The position numbers and the translations under genes are program-made. A DNA stretch of 64,000 bases, taken from contig JBOZIK010000001.1 of the NCBI GenBank assembly GCA_051453625.1, positions 97,819,700-97,883,699 of the forward strand. Reading direction: 5' to 3'. Positions 32,771 through 45,449 of the stretch are shown piece after piece; position 1 is the stretch's first letter; each line of letters starts with the position of its first letter. The notes under the pieces are model-generated. The model worked only from the letters and a program-made list of their open reading frames with translations, ran no database searches and was not told the DNA's origin. This DNA comes from Welwitschia mirabilis (lineage: Eukaryota; Gnetophyta; Gnetopsida; Welwitschiales).

Positions 32771-34396
32771 GACTTGGAATCTTGGAATTATTGAAATAGG
32801 AAGACATGATGAGATAAAAAAATGAACAAACATCTTTATTATAACTAATGAATGCAATAGGCAAATTTTCATATGTATATGACTATGAGGATTCAAAAAA
32901 TTAAACTAATGAATGTTACTTTAACAAAGTACTTAAACTATTTTACCTAGAAATGGAAAAATACATCTAGGACTTACTCACAAAAATTCAATAAAATTGT
33001 AGAAAATTTTGAATTTATAACATTAAATTAAAGGAAAAAAAGAAAATTAAGCATGTGACAAAAAATTTAAATCCTAAAGGTAACATATGCTCATGCTAGG
33101 AAACAATAGGATCACATCATCATGGAATAATTTTCTACCTTAATGGTACATGAGAAATATGGATTCTACAAAAGTAAACATTTATCATAAAATTGTGAAT
33201 ATTGCAAATTCAATGTGCATTTTGTAAAACATATTAGAAAAATAGCAATCTATCATTAGACAAATATCATTATAGAAAATGCATATGCAATAATTGAAAC
33301 ATGTGTACAACATATGAAATAAAGAGTTAGTTTAAAAGGAATGTACCCCAAGTCCTAATGATGAAATGAAAACCCTAAATTTTTAGAATTATAAGTAAAT
33401 AGAGCTTTTAAATTAAAAATTAAATGATTTATCTAGATATCCTTTTACAACAGAGTTTTCTTAAGTTATCAAAACCAACATATACCTCTAACTTTCTAGA
33501 TGAAAAAAAATATTTAAAAAAATTGAGAAAAATATGAAGCATACCAAATTAAAAGCTTTATCCTAACTTCTCTTTGATAATAGTGCTAAATTTGTAAGTT
33601 GTAATATATTAGATCTAACTAAATAGTATTTAAAATATAATTATTTCATAGGAATCATATAAATGAATTCAAAGATTTAAAGGTTAACTCTAAATAAATA
33701 ACTACAAAAATAAAGCTAGTAAAGGTGAATTTCAATAGTATAAATGTGATAAGGGATTCATCTAATGATAACACTAAGCATTCAAAACGCTAGATTAGAT
33801 AACACTAAGCATTCAAAACGCTAGATTAGGATTACAGTTAGTTCCAAATCTAATAGTAAAGCATGATTAAACATACATCTAGGAGATTATAATAATTACA
33901 TAATGTCTATAGTTGATTTTAATAAAAGATGCTCACATAAAACATGAGATTACTTATCACATACAAAATGCATTAATAATAAAGAAATAAAATATAAAAT
34001 CATATACATAAATATCATTGATATAAAAGCACCAATGATAACCCTCACCATTAAAGATTAATTTCCTATTAAAAATGCATATCACCAATTACTTTAAGAA
34101 GTCATAATAATAAAATATTGATAAACCTATAACTCAATCTATTACAAGACTAATCTCCTAATTATATATAAGGAAAGAAGTAGCCATGAAGACTCTAAAA
34201 ATATATTCAAAATATTTTAAAATATGAGATATAAAATAGCAGAGATGATTTTGGTATCCTATATAAGGAGGTTAGGGGCATATATACCTCAAGAGTTTAG
34301 GCATACCACCACCTAAGGATAGGCATTTAAAAATTGAGTATAAGTGGGAATAATTAGAGGGGTGGGGGAATGAGGGGGTTAGTATCAGATCCCAAA
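32771..34396. other. no gene recognised; one perfect short tandem duplication
   Basis: Very AT-rich. Apart from the duplication at 33767-33828 no feature was supported. The 3' end of the adjacent LINE may reach into this stretch. Confidence 0.4.
33767..33828. repeat. perfect 31-bp tandem duplication
   Basis: GATAACACTAAGCATTCAAA plus the next 11 bases occurs twice head to tail (33767-33797, 33798-33828) without a mismatch, which implies a recent event in otherwise old sequence. Confidence 0.95.
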
Positions 34397-37300
34397 TGTT
34401 ACATTAGATAGCAAAAATGGATATACATAAAAAAAATTAAGGCATAAGCCACTCAAAATAGTTCTAGATGAAACAAGTTATATGGTAGTTACAACTACAT
34501 AGAAGATAAAAACACATTACAAAAACTATCAAAGAAAAACATTAAAGCACTAATTTGATGGGAAGGGATGAATTTGATCTTCTATCTTCAAAGGCATAAA
34601 AGACTCATCATGGATCCTTCCACTAATGGAGCTTAGAGGAGGATGAACTTGAAGAGGATCATCCCTTATTTGAATATTGCAAGACCAAGATCAAATAAGT
34701 TGTAAGAGTTGGTAAACCTCTAGCTACACCCTTTCTATGTAATCATGAATGTGAAGTAAAATAAGATAGACATTATTAAAAACGAAAGCTGTAGAGGAAT
34801 TCTTTTTCTTGAAGTTTAAGTTGCATTTGTATTTCCAAATGAAGTACATAATGCATGGCCTAATCATCTAACAAAGAAGAACATGTACACAATTAAATTA
34901 GGGTTGATCTAAGAAAAAAGTCTTTCTAAATTAATAGGAAAATGTGGAAGGACATAAGAAACCCAACTTCATACATTATTAATGAGAGGGTGATAGAGAA
35001 ACAAAAGTAAGAAGTCACTCTCCTAATCACACAATAGATATGCAAGGTCCAATACCCCTAAATGATAGAAATAATTTCCAATAGAAAGCCCTTAAAACAT
35101 CAGATACCAAAGAAGTGCTTAATCTTTGTAAAGGTTGGAAGCTTCCAAATTTGACTCAAAGAAGAGATTCACTAGTGAGATGGTTTTTGAACATGCCATT
35201 TCCTATTAAAGATAGAGATAAAATTCGTATCACTTATCAAAAGATGATAAAATTTTACTGAAGAGAAGGGAATTACAGATGAGTGATGTTTTTAGCATAG
35301 TTCTCCTATATGCAGAAAATAATCATAGGAGATTTGATATTCATGATGTAGAAATTGATGAAGCTTAATAAAAGCTTACTATAGAGAAGTAGAGACCCCA
35401 TAAACGTGCTGAAAATCAATGAAGGTTGACTAGTTATTTCATAAACACGATTTTTGTAAAAAAGTTATTCTATAGCTAAACCATAAAATAACCATTTTTG
35501 AATTTGTGATTTCCAGAGAAGAAGAAAAAGGTAAAAACCCCCATGGGACAATATGTTGAATCAAATCACATGAATTCTTTAGATGCTTTCAAGAAATAAA
35601 AGAATGAAGCATCTTCCAAGACTTCCAAATGATTTTAAAAACATGAGCGCCTTGAATTTTTATCTCCAAGGGATTAAAAAACTAATTTATAGGATAAATG
35701 TTTTTCCATATCCTCTAATTCTTTGAAAATGAATTTGTCAGCTACAAGAAAAGTAAATTGGAAATAATGGTAGTAGTGAGACACTATATCACTCATTTTT
35801 TACCCTAGTTAATACTTTGATGATGTAAATTAATAAGCCTAAACCTCATGTTTTCTTAGGTGAAGGCATAATATTCTAGGAAACTCTAAAAATTCCTTTT
35901 TTCCCTTTTTCATAGAACTTCAAATTATTTGTTCTAGACTTGAATAAGGAAAAATAAATATGATTAAAGACAATGATAGATTTAGAAATCAAATATTGAG
36001 ATGTAGGAGGAGAACATTTTTCCTCTATTTATTCATTTTCCTTTGAATTCTTTGTAATGTCCAATTCCATAAGTTTTATAATTGACTTTTAATTGAAAAA
36101 AGAATTCCTAAGAGTTATGTTAGGTAGCAAAAATAAAAATACATAAAAATGTTAAGGCATAAGCCACTCAAATGAGTTCTAGATGAAATAATTTAGAAGC
36201 CAATATAGCTACATAGGAGATAAAATAAGACTAGGAGATAAAAATAGACTATAAAAACTATTAGGGGGAAAAAAGTTAAAGAACTAATTTGATGGGAAGG
36301 GATGATTTTCATCTTGTAATTCCAATGGCATAAGAAAGTCATCATGAGTCTTTCTACTAATGTTTCTTAGAGAAAGGTGAACTTGGAGAGGAGAATCTTT
36401 TATTTGAATATTGCAAGACCAAGGTTGAATAAGTTGTAAGAGTTAGTAAGCATCAAACTACACCTTTTTTGTATAGGCATGAATGTGAAATGAAAAGAAG
36501 ATAGATAATATTAGTTCTCTCCTCCATTTTAAAGTTGTAAAGACATTTTATTTCTTGAAATATAAGTTCGATCTATGTTTTAAAATGAAGAGTAGAATTC
36601 ATGGCATAGTGGTCTACCCAAGAAAGCATGAACATGATTAAATTAGAGTTAATCCCAAGGAAAACTATCTCTAGATTAATAGGAATATATAGGAGGAGAA
36701 ACGAAACTCAATTTCATACATTCTTAATGAGTGGGTAGTGGGTAAAATTATGTAAGAAATCATCCTTTGATCACACACTAGATACACTAGGTCTAATACC
36801 CCCAAATGACAAAAAAAATTCTAATAGAAAGTCCTTGAAATATTAGATATCATAGAGGTGCTCAATCATTGTGAGGGTTGACATCTTTCAAATATAATTC
36901 AAAGAAGAGATGCAGAGTGAGATGCTTTCTAAACATTCCATTTCCTATTACAGATAGATATGATGTTAGTATCACTTATTAAAAGATGATAAAATTTTAT
37001 TAAAGATAAAGGAATCATAAATCAATGATATTTCTAGCATAATTCTTCTATATGTAGAAAATGATCATACAAGATTTAATAAGCATGATGTAGAAAGCTT
37101 ACTATAGGATAGTAGAGGCTCTATAATATTTCTAAAAATCAATGAAGGTTGACTAGTTCTTTTATAAAAACAATCTTTATAAATACATATTCTATTATTA
37201 AACTATAAAGTAATCATTTTTGAATTTTTAATTTTCAAAGGAGAAGAGGAAAGTGAAAACTAACATGGGATAATATGTTGAATCAACTCATATAGAGTTT

Positions 37301-37885
37301 TGTCATAATTCCAAGAAATAAAAGAATGAATCATCTTCCAAGCTTTCAAATGCTTTTAAAAACATAAATGCCCTAAGTTTTTCTCTTTGAGGGATTAAAA
37401 ATCAAATTTATAGAATACAATTTTTTCCCCATAGCCTTTGATTCTTTGGAAATGAGTTTTTAAGCTATAAGAAATGTAAATTGGAAATCCTAGAAGTCAT
37501 TGTGAAACACTATATCACCTAGTTTTTGGTAAAGATAATACCTTGATAATATAAATTCATAAAGCCTAAACCTCATGTTTTCTTAGGAAAATCCATAATA
37601 TTCTAGTCAACTCTATAAATCCTTTTCCCACCTTCTACGAAAGGTCATATAAAACTTAAAATTAGTTGTTCTAGCTTTGGATAATCAAATATTAAAGAAG
37701 TCTAAAGGAGGAATAATAAATATAAGTAGATGAAATGATAGATTTACAAATCAAATATTCACATGTGGGAGAAGGGCATTTTTTCCTCTATTTATTCAAT
37801 TTCCTTTGTATTATTTGCAATGTCTAAACCCATAAACTTTAAAGATGACTTTTAAATGAAAAGGAAATTTCTAAAATATTGATAA
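34397..37885 (-). repeat. 1.7-kb tandem duplication of the LINE 3' region
   Basis: 34397-36105 and 36110-37885 match in order throughout, for example CTAATTTGATGGGAAGGGATG at 34551 and 36280, TTTGAATATTGCAAGACCAA at 34669 and 36401, and CCTAAACCTCATGTTTTCTT at 35840 and 37565. The period is about 1.72 kb. On the minus strand both copies encode the post-RT motif GLGL.N/INLHHQSIN-like region of LINEs, preceded by KKGIFRVS in copy 1. Divergence between copies is substantial, so the duplication is old. Confidence 0.88.
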
Positions 37886-37899
37886 TTTCCTTCCCCTAT

Positions 37900-38800
37900 A
37901 AAATGTGTCATGCATAATGTGAAGGATGAAAATAATCTTCACTTGTTATATAAATTAAAATCTCTTGCCAGTTTATATCACCTTTTGATAATTGACAATG
38001 TTACTAAACAAGAGTAAAGTTATATATTTTTGAATATTTACCGCCCTTAAGAAAGAAGCATCACCCAAAGAAATTTCTGTCACCAAACCTTTCTACACAT
38101 CATGCTAAATAGCATAACAAAGGAAATTAAATACATTTGTAAAAAGATATGGAGCTAAAAGGTAATATTGCTTAACTAAATGGTGAATAGAAAGTGTAGA
38201 ACTTATTCCTTAGTAACTAATAATACAAATGTTTGCATTTATAAATAATCATGTCATCATATAAAGAAATTGTAGCCAAAAACCCAAATTTCTCCATTTA
38301 AAAAGGAATAAAACCCAATTAACTTTATTATATGCTTTAACATAATCAATATTGATAAAGATGATATCCTATTTTAAATCTATAACCTAGTGATGATCTT
38401 TGCATGCTATCATGAGAATATTCTTACTAGGAATAAAGCCTACTTACTACTTAGTGAAATATTAAATAGAATTCTTTTGAGTTGATGAACTAAGAACTTG
38501 GTCCAAATCTTACAAGTGACATTTAAGAAGGTAATAGGGTACTAGTTCATGATAAGTAGAAGATCTCTTTATTTAGATAACACATGGATAACACCTTTGT
38601 TAATATGACGATTTAGCGATCCTTTGTGAATGGCTTCCTTAATGACATTGAGATAATCATAACTTAACATATCCTAGCTTTCTTTGCAAAAATCCACTAA
38701 AAAACCATTAAAACAAGGTGATTTACCATTTACCATATCATAACCATTTACCATATCATAACAAGCTTTTTCTGATTCTATATAGGTAATGTAAACATCT
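37900..38800 (-). pseudogene. LINE reverse transcriptase (degenerate)
   Basis: The minus strand encodes GKSPCFNGFLVDFCKES (fingers motif K-S-P-G-x-D-G-F, with two changes), YPITFLNVTCKIWTKFLVHQ (the R-P-I-S/T-L-L-N region), then HHLVKQYYLLAPYLFTNVFN, corresponding to the R-Q-G-C-P-L-A-P-Y-L-F palm motif with the cysteine lost. The Y/F-A-D-D catalytic box was not identified. Stops are frequent. Role in an intact element: target-primed reverse transcription. Confidence 0.85.
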
Positions 38801-39150
38801 AATGATTGTTTCATTTAATAGGAATCACTGTAGAAGAGATGAAGATGGTCGATCAAATTCATCATGGCTCAGAAGTATCACTTGAAATATTAGATGAAAA
38901 TAATCCTTTAAAAAAATACAAATATCATTATGATTAGGAATGATATAGCCATTAACCTTTAAAGCTATTATTAGAGGCGCTCTATTTAAATAATTCATAA
39001 ATTTTAGAAATTCTTTGGAATTATCATCTTAAGTTTGTAACCACTAAATCTTTCTCTTTAGAAGAATACTCTCTCTACTTGATAAACCTATCACTTTTGC
39101 TAAGTCATCCTAGATTTATCAAGTATAGCATAAATACCAAAATTAAAAAG
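38801..39150 (-). pseudogene. LINE endonuclease-RT linker
   Basis: The minus strand contains SSRESILLKRKI followed by WLQ and then NHNDICIFLKDYFHLIF, matching the conserved E-x-x-W-x-x-K-S/R-x-x-W-L-x-x-G-D linker and the segment leading into the RT domain in plant LINEs. Confidence 0.7.
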
Positions 39151-40569
39151 ATCAATAAGAAGTTAATTATTTAAACCTAAAATTTTCTAGATAATAGATT
39201 GGAATGAAGATCTAGCTTGTGAAGGAACTTATTTTCCCCTATAATGGGCATAATTTTGAACTTTACATAAAGTGTAATGTCACTAACCAATCCAACCTAT
39301 ATGGCTAAAAGGTCTATACTTTACATTCTACAATGTACTAAGAATTTTCTATCTAGTAATGCATTCATACCCTCTCCTATTAAGCTAAACTAAAGGACAT
39401 TAACCTCTTAGAGATGAATCCATAAATTTAATGAAATCTTAGATAAGAAAATGATATAACAAAACATCCATCTGTAAAACTTTCATTGGGTGATTCAATT
39501 TCCAAAATGAAAGATCAATTTAATAAAATCTATTAAGAAAATTATAAATCCTTATTTCTTCCCTTGAAAATTAGTCTAAGTAAAGTGATGGCACAACAAC
39601 TAAGAAGATTAAGATATTACATTCAAAGAGGCAAAACTAATTATTAAACTACAACTAGACATCTATCTCAATAAGATAAAAGGGGAAAAAAATTATTTAC
39701 CAAGCTTGTTAAAAGGGAACTCAACCATATTAGAGTCTCCTCAAAAAGATATAAGAATAAAAGGTAATATGCAAGGCTAGTCTACCTAAAGTTAACATAT
39801 TATTTGAATTTGATTTAGTACGTAAATGAAGAAAATGCCAAACATAGCAATTAGACTAAACAAAATAACATAGTAAAACATATGTTAAGGATCTAAACCA
39901 GAGCAAGAAGAAACCAAAATGGCAATCCCATATTTCCCCTCAATATGTTGTGTTGTAAAGACTTTATAGTAATGAAGGAACCCATAAGAGGAAAATTGAA
40001 AACATATAGTTAAAATGTTAATATATAAATATTAAAAAGGAGAAAAAGGGGAAGAAAACAACTAAACAAAGAGAAATCCTAGAGATGAACTATCTAATGC
40101 ACTACGCTAAAGCATATTAGTAAAGCCTTGGAAATTCTAAAAAATTATGTTCATCGTATGTGATGTGGGAATTAAGATTTCCTCATTAAGGATAATGTAA
40201 AAATATTCATCAGATTAAATTCCTTTAAGAGTGTTAAACTAAATAAAATTATTAGTTCTAATAAAGATATGTTAAATAACTATAGATGAAAAAAATAATA
40301 TGTGACTAAGGTTTCTTGGCTCTCTTTTGAACTGTTACAAAAGTAAAACCTTTACCATCTAGTTTTGTTTATTTGTTGTGAACATAGAAGGATTATGAAG
40401 AGCTTATAACTATCATGATACTATGGAAGTAGGCTTTTTAGAAATATTAGATGAGTCCTTAGTGGGATTATGCTAATAATATACTATAAGTGGTAAAGAG
40501 GGAATCTATGCAACTATAATTGTGCATCTATAATAAATGTCTATTATTTGGCATTAATAGTAGTCCTTT
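39151..40569 (-). other. LINE endonuclease region, unreadable
   Basis: Expected to hold the AP-type endonuclease. Only weak resemblance was seen near 39930 (IEGKYGIAILVSS). Catalytic residues could not be assigned. Confidence 0.4.
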
Positions 40570-41184
40570 GTTATAATTCTTACGAAAAATACATTTTGAA
40601 ACATAATGATCATTATGATAAGAGTAGACACATGAATTAAGAAAATCAAAATAATCTACCTTCTATGTTAAAATATAAACCTTTGCATCCAAAGCCATAG
40701 TGCTCTTGCATTTTGCAAGATTGACCTCCATAACATAGTTAGTTTTTTAAATATCATTAAAGATAATAATTTACTAATAAAGAATTGATTAGATAAGGTG
40801 AATAATACTATGTTCAAATGGATGAAAAATAAGTGGTAGGCTTGATAGATTAACATAACATGAAATTTGAGCATAAGTTGGGTCATGCACATTAAAATTG
40901 TATTTCCATTCATAAGCAATCAAAGTCATGGATTTTAATGAAAATATATAGAGATCTAAATTCTTATAAATCATTTTAGTATTAGTGATTTTAACAAGGA
41001 CAAATCTCTTAGTAAAACAACATGCATGAAGCACTTCAACACCATTATCAGAAAGAATATGCTCAATATCAGAGGTGGTAAAAGATAATGTGATAAAAAG
41101 AACTAATAATTTAACGGAAGGTAAACCATGAAGGAAAATTATAGAACTATCATCAAATAAATTATCAAGTGAAGGAAAATCCAT
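40570..41184 (-). pseudogene. LINE ORF1 (DUF4283-like RNA-binding domain plus zinc knuckle), broken
   Basis: An open frame from ATG 41184 to 40789 (131 codons) contains LHACCFTKRFVLVKITNTKM, then YKNLDLYIFSLKSMTLIAYE and NVHDPTYAQISCYVNLSSLP, which fit the DUF4283 domain of plant LINE ORF1. After a stop the frame resumes with MEVNLAKCKST and KVDYFDFLNSC, then Y.NDHYVSKC, a decayed CCHC knuckle. The ORF1 product binds element RNA. This copy is interrupted. Confidence 0.75.
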
Positions 41185-41190
41185 TATAGG

Positions 41191-41966
41191 AGTATGATCT
41201 ATCCCATCTCTATACTAATATCAAGAATAAGAGAGTTAGGGTTCCAAACATTATAAAAACTATATTAACATAACGTGAGCTCAACTTTGATAGTTATTTC
41301 TCCAAATATTCATTCCTTAGATTCCAATTATCTATTTCTTATTAGGTTTTGTTTATGTTAGATAATCCTTCATGTCAAATCCTAAGGATTGTTGCAATTG
41401 TTTACTTTCGTATTAACACATGTGATCAAGTTCATATTACAAAATTTCTTTAATTAATATATGATTTCAATTGCTTTAATATATAATTATAACCCATTAT
41501 AAAATAAGTTTAATTGACTAAAATATTAAAATTAATCTTCTAGTTATTATTATTATGTCAATGTGGCATAGTTATTAAGCTTCATAACACAATTCTAAAT
41601 AGGCTTCATAGGTTATTTTCTTAAGGCATTGACCACTAGCTCCAAATTAACTTGAAAAATTGCATGTGAAATATATTTCAGTAGTGTAAGGGTAAACCAT
41701 TTTTTTAAATATAAAGTATAATAAATATCAATATTGCAATTATAAACATGAATATTACTAAGATATAAAAATATATAAAATATCTGTCTTAACATAGAGT
41801 TAGTTCTTTTAATTCTTATAAATTAAAAAATTATTTTTGCTCTATGGTATAGTTGGATTTACACTAATACATTTGGCTTTTAATAAATACATATTTATGT
41901 TTTAATTAACTTTATTTAATAATTATTTATCTCTATCTTAACAAAAATGCTTTATAGCATGTAATA
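41191..41966 (-). repeat. possible 3' LTR of the chromovirus fragment
   Basis: On the minus strand a purine-rich CGGAGAGGAGAATCC (41981-41967) is followed by TATTACATGCTATAAAGC. That is the place and near-form of an LTR start and resembles the TGTTACAT start of the repeats at 27166 and 53990. The far end abuts the LINE and was not defined. Confidence 0.4.
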
Positions 41967-43290
41967 GGATTCTCCTCTCCGGGGACTATCATTTAGTCTT
42001 AGATCATTTATCTTCCATTAGAAATTCTTTAGTCTCTACATGACCTTTAAATTCTTCCTCTTCTTCAGGCTCTCCTAAATTGAATCTTTAGATTAAATAA
42101 ATTTTTAAAAGATATAATTCCACATGTAAGAAATAATATCAATTTTTCACTTCTTCATTTATTTTGAATAATTTAGAATATGTTTTTCCTTCATTTATTA
42201 TTCATTTTCAACTATTTTGGTTACAATTTGACCATGTAATAAAGGCTTCTCTTATGGGTTTGTATCTTAATTTATTTTCTTTTGGATCTTTAATTTTTAG
42301 AGGATTAGTATCAAAAGTAAAATTAAACCTTACTAGTAGATTTTTTAATCTATAATATACTCATCATAGTTTCTTATATAATAAGGTTTAAAAAGACTAA
42401 CATGAAAGACAAGATGGATATGACTTTAAGACTCAAAAAAATCAAGCTTATATGCAATTCTTTGAATTTTTTAACTATATAAAATTATCCAAAAATTTAA
42501 GAAGTCAATTTTTTATATTTTCTAAATTTTAGCAATGCTTTTTAGGTTTAACATGTAATAGAACTTGGTCTTCAATTAAAAAGATATAATGGAAATGCTT
42601 TCAACCATGATATTTCATATATCTATCCTAAGATATCTATAACTATCTCTTTACATTCTTAAAAATTTTCTCCATTTTTTAAATTTCTTCTTCTCAATTT
42701 TTTTCCCCATTAGATAGGATTCGTCTAAGAAATGAAAGTATAGTAATTTATTCTATACCTTTTTTTTAAAAGAAGAATACTATATGGAAGTTTGATATCT
42801 CTAGTCTTAAGAAACTTTTACCAAATGTAAAGCTTTTCTAATTTTATGTTTGTCAAGTATATAGAGTTTTAACACGTCATTAAAAATTTAATTTATGCTT
42901 TTTGTTTATTCATTTTTTTGAAATGTAATACTATGCTATAAAAACTTGAGTGCCTTATTCTTTATAAAATTCTTATTGGAAATTTACAATGCATTTGGGA
43001 TTTGTGTTAATAATTTCAAATGCTTCATCAAGTATAAAGATTGAAAACTTTATTTTCTTGTTGACATGGTTCTAGTTGAAACAAAATAATCCATTTTTAT
43101 TAACCTATCCACATGTGTAGAAAAAACATCATAATGTTTAGCTGTTTGTGGTAATCTTATGATAAAATCTATTATAATATATTCATAATACCAAGAAGGA
43201 AAAAATTTTACAAATCTAGTGGTTTTTTGTCATTTTAACTTGATTCATTAATGCATAAAATAACTACTATACCTAAACAATTAATATCAA
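41967..43290 (-). pseudogene. Ty3/gypsy chromovirus integrase and chromodomain (degenerate)
   Basis: The minus strand reads FPSWYYEYIIIDFIIRLPQT, with the first catalytic Asp of the integrase core, then VDRLIKMDYFVSTRTMST and DVLKLYILDK. The C-terminal domain follows (DQVLLHVKPKKHC; HLVFHVSLFKPYY), and finally KIKDPKENKLRYKPIREAFI, matching the chromodomain that marks chromoviruses. The second catalytic aspartate region is not readable, and frames change several times. RT and RNase H expected further upstream (above 43.3 kb) were not seen, so the element is truncated. Confidence 0.8.
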
Positions 43291-44122
43291 TAGAGGCAGT
43301 ATAAAACATGCCACATTAGTTAAGGCATAAGTTATTATCTTAAAATAAAATATAGGATTGTTAATTATAACATAGACAATCCTAACTGCTAGTTTTCTAT
43401 AAGGCATGAAAGGGAATTTCAAAGCTCATAATTATTTATCAAATGAGGTTATCAAAGAAAAAGAGTCTAAAAAGACATCTTAAGAAAATAATGTAAAAAT
43501 AATAAATGAAAACTACTTCTTCTAAGCACCAGAAATGATTGTCTATAAGATAAATAATAAGTTATGAATCATTAAAATAAATTTAAAAAATCAAATTAAT
43601 TTTCTTAATTCAAAAAGATAGATTATTAAAAAGTTAGCATTTTATGGATAAGCAAACAAGCATCTATTACAAATCTTGAATGTTTTAAATAAAATTTTAA
43701 AAAAAATTTACATTGAAATATCAATATCATTTACAATTGATTATATTATAGTCAAATGTAGGAAATAATAGTAAAACATAAAAGATATCATAAATTCTAA
43801 CATAGTAATCATCTATTGTAGTGAAACCCTAACAACATTAATGTAATCAAGCTTAGATAAATAAATTTAAACAGATATTTAAAATAGACTAATGCAAGTA
43901 ATCATAAATGCATCAATGATAGAAAGGAAGGCCAAATGTAATAACATGTTAAGTTATGCAAATATATTATTAGTACAAATGATGCCTTAGAACTTACAAG
44001 GAAGTTTTCTCATGAAATAGTTATTCCTACGCTTGGAAAGGGAGAAAAGTGGCTTAAAACATAATGAAAAAACAAGCCCTTATAATAGCCATAAAAGGCA
44101 TAATGATTTAAATGGAAAATAA
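43291..44122. other. no gene recognised
   Basis: AT-rich, no supported feature. Confidence 0.4.
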
Positions 44123-44306
44123 GGGAAATGAAACCTTGAAATATGAATCTATTAATGAAAAATAAATTACAAAATGAAACCTTGAAGTATGGATCTATTA
44201 AGGGAAATGAAACCTTGAAGTATGAATCTATTAAGGGAAATGAAACCTTGAAGGGAAATGAAACCTTGAAGTATGAATCTATTAATGAAAAATGAATTAC
44301 AAAATG
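44123..44306. repeat. irregular tandem array, 33-bp unit
   Basis: GGGAAATGAAACCTTGAA plus GTATGAATCTATTAA is repeated about four to five times, with one truncated 18-bp unit and spacer variants. The minus-strand ORF over it (44400-44167) merely repeats LQGFISL-type peptides and is not a gene. Confidence 0.92.
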
Positions 44307-45449
44307 AATATTCCTTTAAACCTTGAGGTAGGTCATTCTTATATAGCCCTAGGAGTGGAGATTCACATTTAATTTTACATGATTGATACATTGAGTGCAT
44401 TGAATGTGGTTAAACTAAGACTATTTAGCCATTAAAATTAATTAAGTGAATCCTTATCAAATGTTTTTTTAGTTTTTCAACATTTGATTTGACATTAATA
44501 CTTTCTATAGTTTTTATCTTATGTCTTCATAGTCAGCATTTTGTTTGGATTTTGGAAAACTCACCATGTTTTAGATTACTAGCGATATGATGGATCTGGT
44601 GACAGTAAAATTCTCCTTAAAAATTATACATCTGGTTAAAGATGAATTGGGTTAGCATGTTTTTCATGATAAAAATCAAGTATTAGGATTTTTAAGCAAA
44701 ATTCTGGTAATTTTCAAGATCAAACCTAACTAGAGAAAAATCAATGCTTAGTATGTTATTTATGAATTTAAAATATTTAAAGTACTAAAGTACAAGGGAA
44801 AAAATTATAAAACTTAAAGTATAATCACACACATTGAACTAGAATTTTGATAGTACCTTACCAAATAATGTAAAAATTTCAAATTAAAAAGGCTATTAGA
44901 ATCTTAAAAACTTTCAAAGAATTATATCTAAGATTAAAACTAAAGATTAGAAAGAGCTTATAAAACTTAAAACTTGAATTTAGCTTTATTTATCATGTTC
45001 AGATAAGTAAAACGAATGTATTTAATTGCAAAATAAAATCAAAATTTTTGATGTTACAACTTCAATTTTATTTGTAATTTTTAATAGTTTACTTAAAAAT
45101 TGAATTTTGGCCATTTAAATAAAAGTAAAATAAAGAAAATTACATGGATTTATGCTAAGTTAATACATAAAATGCTTAAAATTTTTCAATTATTTACACC
45201 CTTAACCAAACTATTATATTATTGTCAACGTTCGTAAGGGTTAAAGATATGTTTAAAATTTAAATTTAAAAAAATATCTACACATTTCTATTACTTGAGA
45301 TTTTCAAAACATTACAAAGAATACATAATATCATAAAAAAGAAAGAAATAGTGAGAGAAAGTAAACAAATCAAAGAAGATAGTCTTGAAGAAGATCTTCC
45401 ATGAGAAGAATTCTTTTTAAAGCTTTAGATTCTATGGATTTGATTAAGT
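44307..45449. other. no gene recognised
   Basis: Very AT-rich, no supported feature. Confidence 0.4.

Larger units (their letters stand above)
34397..41190 (-). mobile_element. LINE (non-LTR retrotransposon), degenerate, 3' domain duplicated
   Basis: Minus-strand order: ORF1 with a DUF4283-like domain and zinc knuckle (41184-40570), a largely unreadable endonuclease region (40570-39150), the endonuclease-RT linker (about 39150-38850), reverse transcriptase (about 38800-37900), then the C-terminal part after RT, present twice (37885-36110 and 36105-34397). This order is that of plant LINEs. Every segment has stops or frame changes. A 3' poly(A) (poly-T on the plus strand) and target duplications were not identified. 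Confidence 0.8.

Noticed and set aside
44123-44306. CRISPR-like array
   Set aside because: Repeats are contiguous with no unique spacers, and the surrounding genome is plant.
44167-44400. Minus-strand ORF with repeated LQGFISL peptides
   Set aside because: Direct consequence of the 33-bp tandem array.
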